Source: Variovorax sp. OK212
GTDB taxonomy: Bacteria > Pseudomonadota > Gammaproteobacteria > Burkholderiales > Burkholderiaceae_C
Length of the DNA: 64,000 bases
Reading direction: 5' to 3'
NCBI RefSeq assembly: GCF_900112425.1
Contig: NZ_FOLP01000008.1
Location: 62,001-126,000, forward strand
Positions within the stretch are counted from its first letter, which is position 1. Every line of letters starts with the position of its first letter. Below, one piece after another: positions 7,686-15,407 of this stretch. The notes beneath the pieces were generated by a model. The model was not told where the DNA came from. It worked only from the letters and a program-made list of their open reading frames with translations, and searched no databases. The position numbers were made by a program, and so were the translations under genes.

Positions 7686-9796
7686 GGTTGGAGAGCGGCC
7701 GGAGCCGACGGGAAAAGGTTGCGACGAAGACCCACCAGGGCCGCGACGGCAGGCGGCCCGGCGTCGCCGTGCAGCGCGGCAAGCAGCAGCCGGTCGATCT
7801 GCGGCATCAGCGACTCAGGGCAGTGCGGCGTGCCTGCCGCCTGGGCCCTGAAGACACGGGCCAGCTCGGCGAAAAGGCGGCGGGTGGGTTCGGCCGGAAG
7901 CCGACGGCGCTGCTGCTGCAAAGCCACGATGTCCGCACCCACGCGCAGGTCGCACAGTGCGCGCTGCGCGGCGACCCGAGCCGCCTCGCCGCCGGCGGGC
8001 GCCATGCGCGGGGCCAGCAGCGCGGTGCGGTCCAGCATCCGGGCGGCGTAGGCGTCGCGCGCGCCAGCGTCCTGGGAACGGGTGGCCAGCTCGGCCAGAT
8101 CGCGCCAGGTCGCGCGCCGGATGCGTTGCGCGCTCCAGTCGCGCCCCACGCTGCGCACCAGGGCGGTCACGCGGGCCGCGATCAGCGCACCAGCGAACAA
8201 GGCCAGGTTGGAACCGACGAAGCTCAGCAGGTCGGCGTTGGCGGTGTCGTGCAAGGCGAGCGTGCCCGCAACGCCGAAGAACATGCCGAGGGCGGCCAGG
8301 GAACTCGCCGGCCGCGCCATGTAGCAGCCCACCACCAGAAACAGGGGCGCGATGCACAGCACCAGCACGGCGAAGTCATTCACCAGCGGGATGACCGCCA
8401 GCACGTAGAAGGCGGACACCGGCATCGACCACAGCAATGCTTTGATGAACTGGTGCATGGCTGGCACCGGGTCGTCCATGGTGGCGAAGAAGCAGCAGAA
8501 GACAGCCGCGCTCATGGCCATCGCGGACCCCGAAGGCCAGCCCAGGGCAATCCAGAGTGCGCAAGACGCGCAGGTGGCCAGCACGGCGGTCAACGCCGAA
8601 CGCAGTGCGAGTCCACGGTCCAGATGGAGCACCGTTTGACCGAGTGCCGCAATGCGTCGCAGCGGCACCGCTTTTCCGGCCAGGCCCGCATCGACATCGC
8701 CACGCAGCACCGTGCATGCATGCCAGCCGTCGACAAGCTCCGCGAGGCGGACCGCCAGATCGACACGCAGCGCGCGGATCCATGGCGACGCCGCCGGTCC
8801 GCCCGCCAGGGCGCCAAAGGCGGCGTGGGCTTCGTCCAGCGCGCTGCGCGGTGCGCACGGCCCCAGCCACTGCGTGTGCCGGGCAAGGGCCGAGGCGATG
8901 TCGACCGGCACTTCGCCTGCTGTGGCGCGGAGTGCTTCGAGCCGGTCTTCCACCGCCGACAGCGTGGGCGTCAGCGCGGCAATGCGGTCCTGCAAGGCGC
9001 GGATGCTGCCCGCCGCCCAGCGCAGGTTGGTGGTATCGAACGGGACATGCGTGGACAGCAGGCGCAGCTGGGTGATGTCGAGGGCCAGGCGCTGGCGGTC
9101 CGCATCGATGCGCTCGCGGCCTGGGTCGCCGAGGTTGTCGTTGGGGTTGTCATCGAGCAGATCGCTCCACCATCGACGCGCATCGCCCAGCGCCCGGTCC
9201 ATCACCCCGAGCAGGGTCGGCCCCAGCCCCGCCGGCAGCACGATGCTGTGAACCAGGCTGGCGCACAGAATGCCCAGCCCGATCTCTTCTGTGCGCGCCA
9301 CGGCCGTGTCGAACATCGATGCAGGCGCATCCACCAAGGGAAAGCCGATGATCGCGGCCGAATACCCCGCCAGCAGGAAGACGTACGAGCGCGCGCTGCG
9401 GTCCAGCAGCGACAGATAGAGGCACAGGCCCGTCCATGTCGCCAGCGCCAGCGACAGCAGCTCCGGCGAGGCGGACAGCGACGGGATCAGCACCACGGTG
9501 GCCGCGCACCCCAGCAAGGTGCCCACGAAACGGTAGAGCGCCTTGGAGCGCACGTTGCCGGCCAGCGGGTGGGCCACGATGTAGGCGGTCATCAGGGCCC
9601 AGAACGGCCGTGGCAGGCCGAAGCGGCCGGCCAGGTACAACGCGAGCGTTGCGGCGACAAAGCTCTTGCATGAGAAGAGCAGTTCCTGGCGTGAGAAGCG
9701 CGGCAGCGCGACCCTCTTCCATCGCCCCGCGTGGGGCGCGGAAGGCGGCAAAGGCGTGCCCGCTTCCGCTCGTCTTTTGTTGCGAATCACTGTCAT
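7682..9796 (-). CDS. FUSC/AaeB-family inner membrane efflux transporter
   Basis: 704 aa, with the repeated two-block membrane topology of the fusaric acid resistance/AaeB family. Hydrophobic helices lie near the N-terminus (FVAATLALYLAGRFGLPRPFWALMTAYIVA) and again in the middle (about 390-520). A cytoplasmic helical domain follows each block. The motif PFWALMTAYIVAHPLAGNVRSKALYR is diagnostic. AaeB proteins export aromatic carboxylic acids such as p-hydroxybenzoate, and relatives export fusaric acid. First gene of the minus-strand operon; it diverges from the AraC-type gene at 9955, with 158 bases between. Confidence 0.92.
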   Translation of the reverse strand: MTVIRNKRRAEAGTPLPPSAPHAGRWKRVALPRFSRQELLFSCKSFVAATLALYLAGRFGLPRPFWALMTAYIVAHPLAGNVRSKALYRFVGTLLGCAATVVLIPSLSASPELLSLALATWTGLCLYLSLLDRSARSYVFLLAGYSAAIIGFPLVDAPASMFDTAVARTEEIGLGILCASLVHSIVLPAGLGPTLLGVMDRALGDARRWWSDLLDDNPNDNLGDPGRERIDADRQRLALDITQLRLLSTHVPFDTTNLRWAAGSIRALQDRIAALTPTLSAVEDRLEALRATAGEVPVDIASALARHTQWLGPCAPRSALDEAHAAFGALAGGPAASPWIRALRVDLAVRLAELVDGWHACTVLRGDVDAGLAGKAVPLRRIAALGQTVLHLDRGLALRSALTAVLATCASCALWIALGWPSGSAMAMSAAVFCCFFATMDDPVPAMHQFIKALLWSMPVSAFYVLAVIPLVNDFAVLVLCIAPLFLVVGCYMARPASSLAALGMFFGVAGTLALHDTANADLLSFVGSNLALFAGALIAARVTALVRSVGRDWSAQRIRRATWRDLAELATRSQDAGARDAYAARMLDRTALLAPRMAPAGGEAARVAAQRALCDLRVGADIVALQQQRRRLPAEPTRRLFAELARVFRAQAAGTPHCPESLMPQIDRLLLAALHGDAGPPAVAALVGLRRNLFPSAPAALQP

Positions 9797-9825
9797 GCGT
9801 CGATGCTAGGGACGGGCACGAGAGG

Positions 9826-9842
9826 CAGGAATTGCATTCCTG
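9826..9842. promoter_or_regulatory. Palindrome in the divergent efflux/AraC promoter region
   Basis: CAGGAAT and ATTCCTG form perfect 7-base arms around a 3-base centre (TGC). It lies 29 bases before the FUSC start and about 112 bases before the AraC start. Either the AraC protein at 9955 or the LysR protein at 4069 could use it as an operator; the sequence alone does not decide. Confidence 0.4.
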
Positions 9843-9954
9843 GCCGAATGATTTCTCTTTTCGGACATCGCCGGTGCCAAGCCTTGTCGGGCGTTCGCCG
9901 TCGGAGCCCGGGGGACAATGGCGCGCCTGCACCAACGATCCATTTTTGGAAACC

Positions 9955-10749
9955 ATGCGAAGTCTGGAATTCGGCGAGCAAGATCTTGACTACCAGCCCT
10001 CGGTACCGGTCTGTGCCCTTCGCGTCGATGTGGAGGCACGCGAGCGCGAAATCCCGGTCCACGAGCACCGGTCCGGCCAGCTCGTGATCGCCTTGCGCGG
10101 CGCGGTCTCGTGCGACGTGCCGGGTGCGCTCTGGATGGTTCCGCCACAGGCGGGCGTGTGGATTCCGGGAGGGATACCGCACAGCAACCACGGCACGGCG
10201 AACGCGGTGATCTACTACCTGTTCGTTGCGCCCGGCGCGGCGCCCTTGCCGACGAGATGCTGTACCTTGCGCCTCAGTCCGATGCTGAGCGAAATGATTC
10301 AACATCTGGCGGGCCTGCCGCCAAGCTATGCGTCCGGCGATCCGACGGAACGGCTGGCCCGCGTGTTGCTGGACCAGCTCTGCGAGATGCCTGTCGAGGA
10401 GCTTTCCCTGCCGATGCCGCAGGATGCACGGCTTCGAAGAATCTCACGGGCCATCACGGCGGAGCCTTCCAACCGCAGAACGCAAAGAGACTGGGCGGCC
10501 GAACTCGGCATGAGCGAGCGAACCCTGAATCGGCTGTGCACCGCGCAGACGGGCCTGAGCTTCGGTCGCTGGCGGCGTCAACTGCACATGATCCTGGCGC
10601 TTCGCGACCTGTCCGCGGGGGCGACCGTGCAGCAGGTCTCGTACGACCTGGGGTACGAGTCTCCCTCGGCCTTCATCACCATGTTCAAGAAGGCTTTCGG
10701 AAAGCCTCCGGCCACCTATATCAGCGACCGATGGAGGGCCGGAGACTGA
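9955..10749 (+). CDS. AraC-family transcriptional regulator with cupin sensor domain
   Basis: 264 aa. The N-terminal cupin-like domain contains HEHRSGQLVIALRGAVSC and PPQAGVWIPGGIPHS, typical of the AraC_binding/cupin_6 subgroup in which regulator genes often sit beside exporters. The C-terminal double helix-turn-helix spans about residues 160-260 (RDWAAELGMSERTLNRLC, and YDLGYESPSAFITMFKKAFGKPPATY). It is divergent from the efflux operon and is the best candidate for its local regulator, alongside the LysR gene at the operon end. Confidence 0.9.
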   Translation: MRSLEFGEQDLDYQPSVPVCALRVDVEAREREIPVHEHRSGQLVIALRGAVSCDVPGALWMVPPQAGVWIPGGIPHSNHGTANAVIYYLFVAPGAAPLPTRCCTLRLSPMLSEMIQHLAGLPPSYASGDPTERLARVLLDQLCEMPVEELSLPMPQDARLRRISRAITAEPSNRRTQRDWAAELGMSERTLNRLCTAQTGLSFGRWRRQLHMILALRDLSAGATVQQVSYDLGYESPSAFITMFKKAFGKPPATYISDRWRAGD

Positions 10750-11033
10750 GCTCGGGTTGCGGTGGCGGCGTTGAGTCAATGCCGCTTGCTTGGTGCATTC
10801 ACGCATGGACCTGCGCCAATGTCCGTTCCACACTTCGGGGCGGCGGTCTTCCGGCGCTGGTAGAGGACGCTTCGGCACCCGCCCGCTTGGGGCGGTTCCT
10901 CGATGCCGGAGACTGTCGTCGCTTGCCTTGCGTGCGCGCATGTGCGCCTGCTCGACAGCGGCCTGCTTGCTGCAGTCGGCCAGGAGCGGCCCTTGCCGCT
11001 GGTACCCATCTCTCGATATTCGGAGGAGCCCTG

Positions 11034-11363
11034 GTGAAAAGCCGCATCATGTACATCGAGGCCAAGTCCGGTGGCCTCACAGGCCCGGCTCGCATCGGTC
11101 GCGTCACGTTCTCCAAGTCCGGGGCCACGCTCTATTACGCAGGAAGGGCGTTTCGCAGCCTCAAGGGAAACGGCTTCAAGTCGAACTACTTCGAAGTCGA
11201 AACCGGCGACCACTATTGGATTTCAGGGCCGCGCAAGGACGGGAAGGACGCGCTGTACGCAACGCATGTCCGGCCTGCCATCGACGACGATGTTCGAAAC
11301 GAATACTGGGCGACCCTCAGAGGCGCCAGCTTCGTGCGGGCGCCTGAACGGCAGGCGGCCTGA
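11034..11363 (+). CDS. Small conserved protein of unknown function
   Basis: 109 aa from a GTG at 11034, which has GGAGGAG at 11022-11028 in good position; an in-frame ATG lies at 11049. From residue 6 it reads MYIEAKSGGLTGPARIGRV, then LYYAGRAFRSLKGNGFKSNYFE and GDHYWISGPRKDGKDALY. This type of soluble protein is widespread in proteobacteria and is sometimes labelled as deoxyxylulose-phosphate synthase by mistake; it has no such domain. I cannot assign a function. It stands alone, with about 280 bases of apparently non-coding sequence before it. Confidence 0.75.
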   Translation: MKSRIMYIEAKSGGLTGPARIGRVTFSKSGATLYYAGRAFRSLKGNGFKSNYFEVETGDHYWISGPRKDGKDALYATHVRPAIDDDVRNEYWATLRGASFVRAPERQAA

Positions 11364-11438
11364 GCCCGGGCGTGCCGGTCAGGCCCGACGACTGCAACGC
11401 CCGGCGTTCATTCAAGCCGACGACCGCGCGCCCCGTTC

Positions 11439-12134
11439 TCAAGGGCGCTCGATCGGCTCCACACGCATCGATCCGGGCGGCACATTGCCAGCCAACCCGT
11501 AGCACGCCAATCCCAACGGCGCCAGCCGGTCAGGGTAGGCCCAGAAGGCGTGGTCCAGTGCATCGAGCTCTTCGCTTTCCGCTTCGGTCAGCAAGCGGTA
11601 GATGTCCTGCATGGATTGCATGCGCGGGTCATCTTCCAGCCGCTGCAGGATGTCGCGCTGTCGCTGCACGATGGCGAGCGCCTGGTGCGCGCCGATTTTT
11701 CGCAGCGCCTCCAGCGCGATCCGGCAGTTGGCTTCGCCCCAGTTCCCGAAGAACTGCAGGAAGCCGCCGTTGTTCATGTCGGCTTCGAGCCGCCACAGCG
11801 CGCACAGGTCCTGCTCGCGCGAAGGCAGGGCCTCCAGTTTCCAGCCGGCTTCCTTGAGCGATGCCATCGCCGCGTCGTACGACGCCTCCCAGGCCAGGTC
11901 GCATGTGTTGATCAAGCCGACCTCGTCGGGCTGCGCCAACGCGGGCCATGAGATGCCGCAGCCCCCGTCGACCAGCACCCATTGCGCGCGCTGCGCGGAG
12001 GTCGCCTTCTCCAGCACGCTGTGCAGGCGATAGGGCTGGGGGTGTTCACTGCCGTTGGCGAGCGTCAACTGCAGGCTGTCGGTGCCCAGCGTGACGCGTT
12101 CGATGCGCAGCGCGGCGGCTATGTCGTTGACCAT
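11439..12134 (-). CDS. DUF2442-DMP19/DUF4375 fusion protein
   Basis: 231 aa with two parts. Residues 1 to about 75 (IERVTLGTDSLQLTLANG, later GCGISWPAL) look like DUF2442, a small domain often found in toxin-antitoxin-like or phage settings. Residues about 85-215 carry ALWRLEADMNNGGFLQFFGN and a helical region ending in FWAYPDRLA, matching DMP19/DUF4375, a family whose namesake is a DNA-mimic protein of Neisseria. The second part is not especially acidic at its surface motifs, so DNA mimicry is not implied. No neighbours suggest a role. Confidence 0.7.
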   Translation of the reverse strand: MVNDIAAALRIERVTLGTDSLQLTLANGSEHPQPYRLHSVLEKATSAQRAQWVLVDGGCGISWPALAQPDEVGLINTCDLAWEASYDAAMASLKEAGWKLEALPSREQDLCALWRLEADMNNGGFLQFFGNWGEANCRIALEALRKIGAHQALAIVQRQRDILQRLEDDPRMQSMQDIYRLLTEAESEELDALDHAFWAYPDRLAPLGLACYGLAGNVPPGSMRVEPIERP

Positions 12135-12184
12135 GATTTCAGAGAGGGCCGGTGTTGTTGTTCCTCGCGCTTTGTACCGTACCC

Positions 12185-12240
12185 GGGCACTCGGGCACTC
12201 GGGTGCTCGGGCACTCGGGCACTCAGGTGCTCAGGTGCTC
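12185..12240. repeat. Seven tandem octamers (GGGCACTC and variants)
   Basis: Seven consecutive 8-base units: four are GGGCACTC, one is GGGTGCTC and two are AGGTGCTC. They fill the space between the DUF2442/DMP19 gene start and the end of the PAP2 gene and reach into the PAP2 stop codon. GGGCACTC and GGTGCTC are partly reverse-complementary, so the array could fold into alternative hairpins and act as a terminator or read-through modulator. Confidence 0.85.
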
Positions 12241-12928
12241 AGGCCTCGGTCCACACCAGCCAGTCGCGCGTGTTGCCAGCCCAGCTCACCACGCCCGCGA
12301 GCAGCGTGCCGCCCAGCACGTCGAGCAGCACGTGCTGGCGCGTTGCCAAGGTCGAGTAGACGATGCCCAGGGCCCACAGCAGGTTCAGCGTGCGCACCCA
12401 GGCGGGCGCGCCGACGCTGCGCAGCTGCCGCGCCAGCAGCACCGCGGTGAGCACGGCGAACGCGACGTGCAGCGACGGGAACGCGTTGCCGCCCGCGTCC
12501 GCCGTCTTGAGGAACTGCAGCGCCGGGTACTGCGACCAGTCGACCGCGAACGCGGGCACCACCGTCGGGAACAGGCAGAACACCAGCAGGCCGACGGTGG
12601 CCATCAGCGCGGCGTCGCACGCGCAGGCCCAGAGCTCGGCCTTGTCCTTCGCGAAGGCCGGCGCGAGCGAAATGTAGAACCACAGCGAGCCGTACAGCAG
12701 CATCGCGTCGTCGTTCACGCCCACCCAATGGTCCAGCGGCGTGAGCGGCATCACCGTGGGTTCCCACAGCGGGTTGTGCATCACCCAGAAGTACACGAAG
12801 AAGAAGCCCGAGATGCCCAGCGTGGTGCCGAACATCTTGACCACCCAGAGCGTCGCGATGCGCTGGCCCAGCGCCGCGTACCAGGGCACGGGCCGCAAGG
12901 GGGAATGGGTCGCCGGACGGGAGGTCAC
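12239..12928 (-). CDS. PAP2-superfamily membrane phosphatase
   Basis: 229 aa with several membrane helices (for example ISGFFFVYFWVM, AALMATVGLLVFCLFP and LNLLWALGIVYSTLA). The phosphatase signature is in the second half: NAFPSLHVAFAV (motif C2) and STLATRQHVLLDVLGG (motif C3 with the active-site His). The KxxxxxxRP part of motif C1 is not obvious, as in the inositolphosphotransferase-like branch of PAP2. Likely to act on lipid phosphates at the periplasmic side of the inner membrane. Divergent from the response regulator at 13091. Confidence 0.85.
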   Translation of the reverse strand: MTSRPATHSPLRPVPWYAALGQRIATLWVVKMFGTTLGISGFFFVYFWVMHNPLWEPTVMPLTPLDHWVGVNDDAMLLYGSLWFYISLAPAFAKDKAELWACACDAALMATVGLLVFCLFPTVVPAFAVDWSQYPALQFLKTADAGGNAFPSLHVAFAVLTAVLLARQLRSVGAPAWVRTLNLLWALGIVYSTLATRQHVLLDVLGGTLLAGVVSWAGNTRDWLVWTEA

Positions 12929-13090
12929 CGATGCTGCTCTCGGAGGAATGGGCGTTCCAGCTTAGAGGCCTGCATTGCGTGAACATTGCGTCTTCCGCAA
13001 GGAAGGCCTCTCCTAGAATGACCGGCCCCTGTCGGTCTCCGCCAGTCCCTTCTTGCGCATTCGCGCGCTTCATCACCGCATCGCCACCCC

Positions 13091-13789
13091 ATGAGAATCC
13101 TGCTTGTCGAAGACGAAGTCGACCTGGCCCAGGCACTGGCCTCGGCGTTGCGGCAGAACCAGGCGGTGGTCGACGTGGCGGGCTCGCTGCGCGAGGCCGA
13201 GGAGGCGGCGCTGTCGGCGCAGCACGACGTGATCGTGCTCGACCGCGGCCTGCCCGACGGCGACGGGCTGTCGCTCGTGGCCTTCCTGCGGCACAACGAC
13301 ATCGCCACCGCGGTGCTGGTGCTCACCGCGATGACCGACGTGGCCGAGCGCGTGCTGAGCCTGGACGGCGGCGCCGACGACTACCTCGCCAAGCCCTTCT
13401 CCATGGACGAGCTGATGGCGCGCGTGCGCGCGCTGGCACGGCGTCCCGCGGTGCGCGTCCACCTCGTCATGACGCTCGGCCTGCTGCGCTTCGACCATCA
13501 GCTGCGCCAGGCCTACGTGGGCGAAGCGAGCCTCACGCTGCCGCGGCGCGAACTGCTGGTGCTCGAGGCGCTGCTCGAACACCGCGGGCGCACCGTGCTG
13601 CGCGAGGCCATGCAGGACCGCGTGTACGGCCACCAGGACGAGATCCAGTCGAACGCGCTCGACACACACGTCTCGCGCCTGCGCTCCAAGCTCGACAAGG
13701 CCGGCGCGCAGGTCGAGATCCACGCCATTCGCGGCGTGGGCTATCTCATCTGCGCGGCAACGCAGGCTGCGGCCGCGCAATCGCGATGA
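13091..13789 (+). CDS. OmpR/PhoB-family response regulator
   Basis: 232 aa. The receiver domain starts MRILLVEDEVDLAQAL with Asp51 in IVLDRGLPDGDG and Lys in DDYLAKPFSM. The winged-helix domain (about 130-225) shows LTLPRRELLVLEALLEH and SNALDTHVSRLRSKLD. Its stop overlaps the kinase start (ATGA at 13786-13789). It is the second two-component pair in the window, of the same QseBC/TctDE-like type as the first. The divergent PAP2 gene, 162 bases away, is a natural candidate target. Confidence 0.92.
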   Translation: MRILLVEDEVDLAQALASALRQNQAVVDVAGSLREAEEAALSAQHDVIVLDRGLPDGDGLSLVAFLRHNDIATAVLVLTAMTDVAERVLSLDGGADDYLAKPFSMDELMARVRALARRPAVRVHLVMTLGLLRFDHQLRQAYVGEASLTLPRRELLVLEALLEHRGRTVLREAMQDRVYGHQDEIQSNALDTHVSRLRSKLDKAGAQVEIHAIRGVGYLICAATQAAAAQSR

Positions 13790-15138
13790 GCCTGAGCCTG
13801 ATCTCGCTGCGCTGGCAGCTCATCTGGAGCCTGATCCTGCTGCAGGTGGTGGTCGGCTCGCTGGTGCTGGGCGGCTTCATCGGCCTGGCCTGGGTGATGG
13901 GCCGCGTGGTCGACGAGACGGGGCAGGAAACCGTGGCCGTGATCCGGCGCGCGGTCACGCGCGATGCCGGCGGCAAGCTGCTGCTGGAACCCACCGCCGA
14001 GCTGCAACGCGTGCAGGCCGATCCGTCGTTCTGGTTCACCGTGCGCGACACCACGGGCCAGGAGGTGCGCCACGGCGACATGCCCGCGAAGTACGAAGCG
14101 CTGATGCACGGGCTCGACGGCCTGGGGCGCCTGTCCATCGAGCCGGCCAACGACAACACGCAGCCCAAGGCGCGCTTCGAGCGCGTGGAAACCGCGGCGG
14201 GCCCGGTCAACGTGATGACGCAGACCGGCGCGCCGCTGACGGTGAAGAACACGCTGAAGGGCACCGGCCTGGTGTTCCTGTTCCTGGTGGCGCCGATGGC
14301 GCTGGTCACCTGTCTCGGCGTGATCCTGGCCACGCCCTTCGTGGTGAAGCGCGGCCTGAAGGGCGTGGTGGCCACGGCCGAGCATGCGGAGAGCATCGAC
14401 GTGCACGAGCGCACCACGCGGCTGCCGCTGGCCAACGTGGCCAGCGAGATCCGCCCGCTGGTGAACGCCGTGAACCGCGCGTTCGACCGGCTCAACGAAG
14501 GCTACGACCGCCAGGAGCGCTTCCTGGCCGACGCCGCGCACGAGCTGCGCACGCCCATCACCACGCTGCAGATCAACATCGAGGGCCTGCCCGGCGGCGA
14601 TCCGCTGAAGGTGAAGCTGATGCAGGCCTCGGCGCGGCTGGCCACGCTGGCCGAGCAGCTGCTCGACCTGCAGCGGCTGGACCGCATCGCCTCGCAGGAC
14701 CGCCAGCAGATCGACCTGAAGGCGCTGTGCGAGCGCATGGCGGGCGACATTGCGCCGCTGGCCATCATGAACCGCTGCACGCTCTCGGTCGACGCGCCGC
14801 GGCCGCTGTGGGTGAGCGGCGACGCGCCTTCGCTCGAACGCGCGCTCACCAACCTGATCCAGAACGCCATCGAGCACGGCGGGCCCGGCTGCGACATCCA
14901 GGTGCGGCTGTGGGAGCCTTCGGGCTTCGAGGTGCTGGACTCGGGGCCGGGCATTCCGGAGGCCGACCGCGAGCGCGTGGTGGCGCCGTTCCACCGGCTG
15001 GTGCCGCGCGGGCGCGGCGCGGGGCTGGGGCTGCACCTGGTGGCCGAGGTGGCGCGGCTGCACGGCGGCCAGCTCACCATCGGGTCGAGCGAATCGGGCG
15101 GCGCGAAGATGCGGCTCGAACTGAACCTGGTGGCCTGA
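13786..15138 (+). CDS. Sensor histidine kinase
   Basis: 450 aa. First membrane helix at about residues 9-40 (LIWSLILLQVVVGSLVLGGFIGLAW), a periplasmic region of about 115 residues, and a second helix at about 161-180 (GLVFLFLVAPMALVTCLGVILA). HisKA box DAAHELRTPITTLQ with His252. HATPase motifs are NLIQNAIEHGG, DSGPGIP and GRGAGLGLHLVAEVARLHGG. Start overlaps the regulator stop. The periplasmic part shows no recognisable ligand-binding domain. Confidence 0.92.
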   Translation: MSLSLISLRWQLIWSLILLQVVVGSLVLGGFIGLAWVMGRVVDETGQETVAVIRRAVTRDAGGKLLLEPTAELQRVQADPSFWFTVRDTTGQEVRHGDMPAKYEALMHGLDGLGRLSIEPANDNTQPKARFERVETAAGPVNVMTQTGAPLTVKNTLKGTGLVFLFLVAPMALVTCLGVILATPFVVKRGLKGVVATAEHAESIDVHERTTRLPLANVASEIRPLVNAVNRAFDRLNEGYDRQERFLADAAHELRTPITTLQINIEGLPGGDPLKVKLMQASARLATLAEQLLDLQRLDRIASQDRQQIDLKALCERMAGDIAPLAIMNRCTLSVDAPRPLWVSGDAPSLERALTNLIQNAIEHGGPGCDIQVRLWEPSGFEVLDSGPGIPEADRERVVAPFHRLVPRGRGAGLGLHLVAEVARLHGGQLTIGSSESGGAKMRLELNLVA

Positions 15139-15151
15139 GAGCCTTCGTGCC

Positions 15152-15385
15152 ATGAACCCCATCGACCGGCTGCCGGAACCCACCAACCTCGCGGGCGCGC
15201 AAGCGCTGATCGCGCGCGTGCAGGCCCTGCTCCACGCGCACGGTGTCGCCCTGCGCGCACCGCCGCCCGAGCCCACCACCTGCTGCGGGCGTGGCTGCAA
15301 CGGTTGCGTGTGGGAAGGCTGGCTCGCGGCGGTGAATTACTGGCGCGACGAGGCCTCGCTGCTGCTGAGCGACGGCCCCGCCTGA
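15152..15385 (+). CDS. Oxidoreductase-like domain protein (four-cysteine cluster)
   Basis: 77 aa. The C-terminal half reads PPPEPTTCCGRGCNGCVW, then AVNYWRDEA. This is the N-terminal oxidoreductase-like domain (Oxidored-like) found as short stand-alone proteins in proteobacteria. The Cys residues (CC, C, C) suggest a metal or cluster site. It follows the kinase gene by 13 bases and may be co-transcribed. Function is not established for this family. Confidence 0.75.
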   Translation: MNPIDRLPEPTNLAGAQALIARVQALLHAHGVALRAPPPEPTTCCGRGCNGCVWEGWLAAVNYWRDEASLLLSDGPA

Positions 15386-15407
15386 GCGCGCGCAGCGCAC
15401 GGCCGCG

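Noticed and set aside
11034..11363. Label as deoxyxylulose-phosphate synthase
   Set aside because: The 109-residue protein has no thiamine-diphosphate motif; that label is a known misannotation for this small family.
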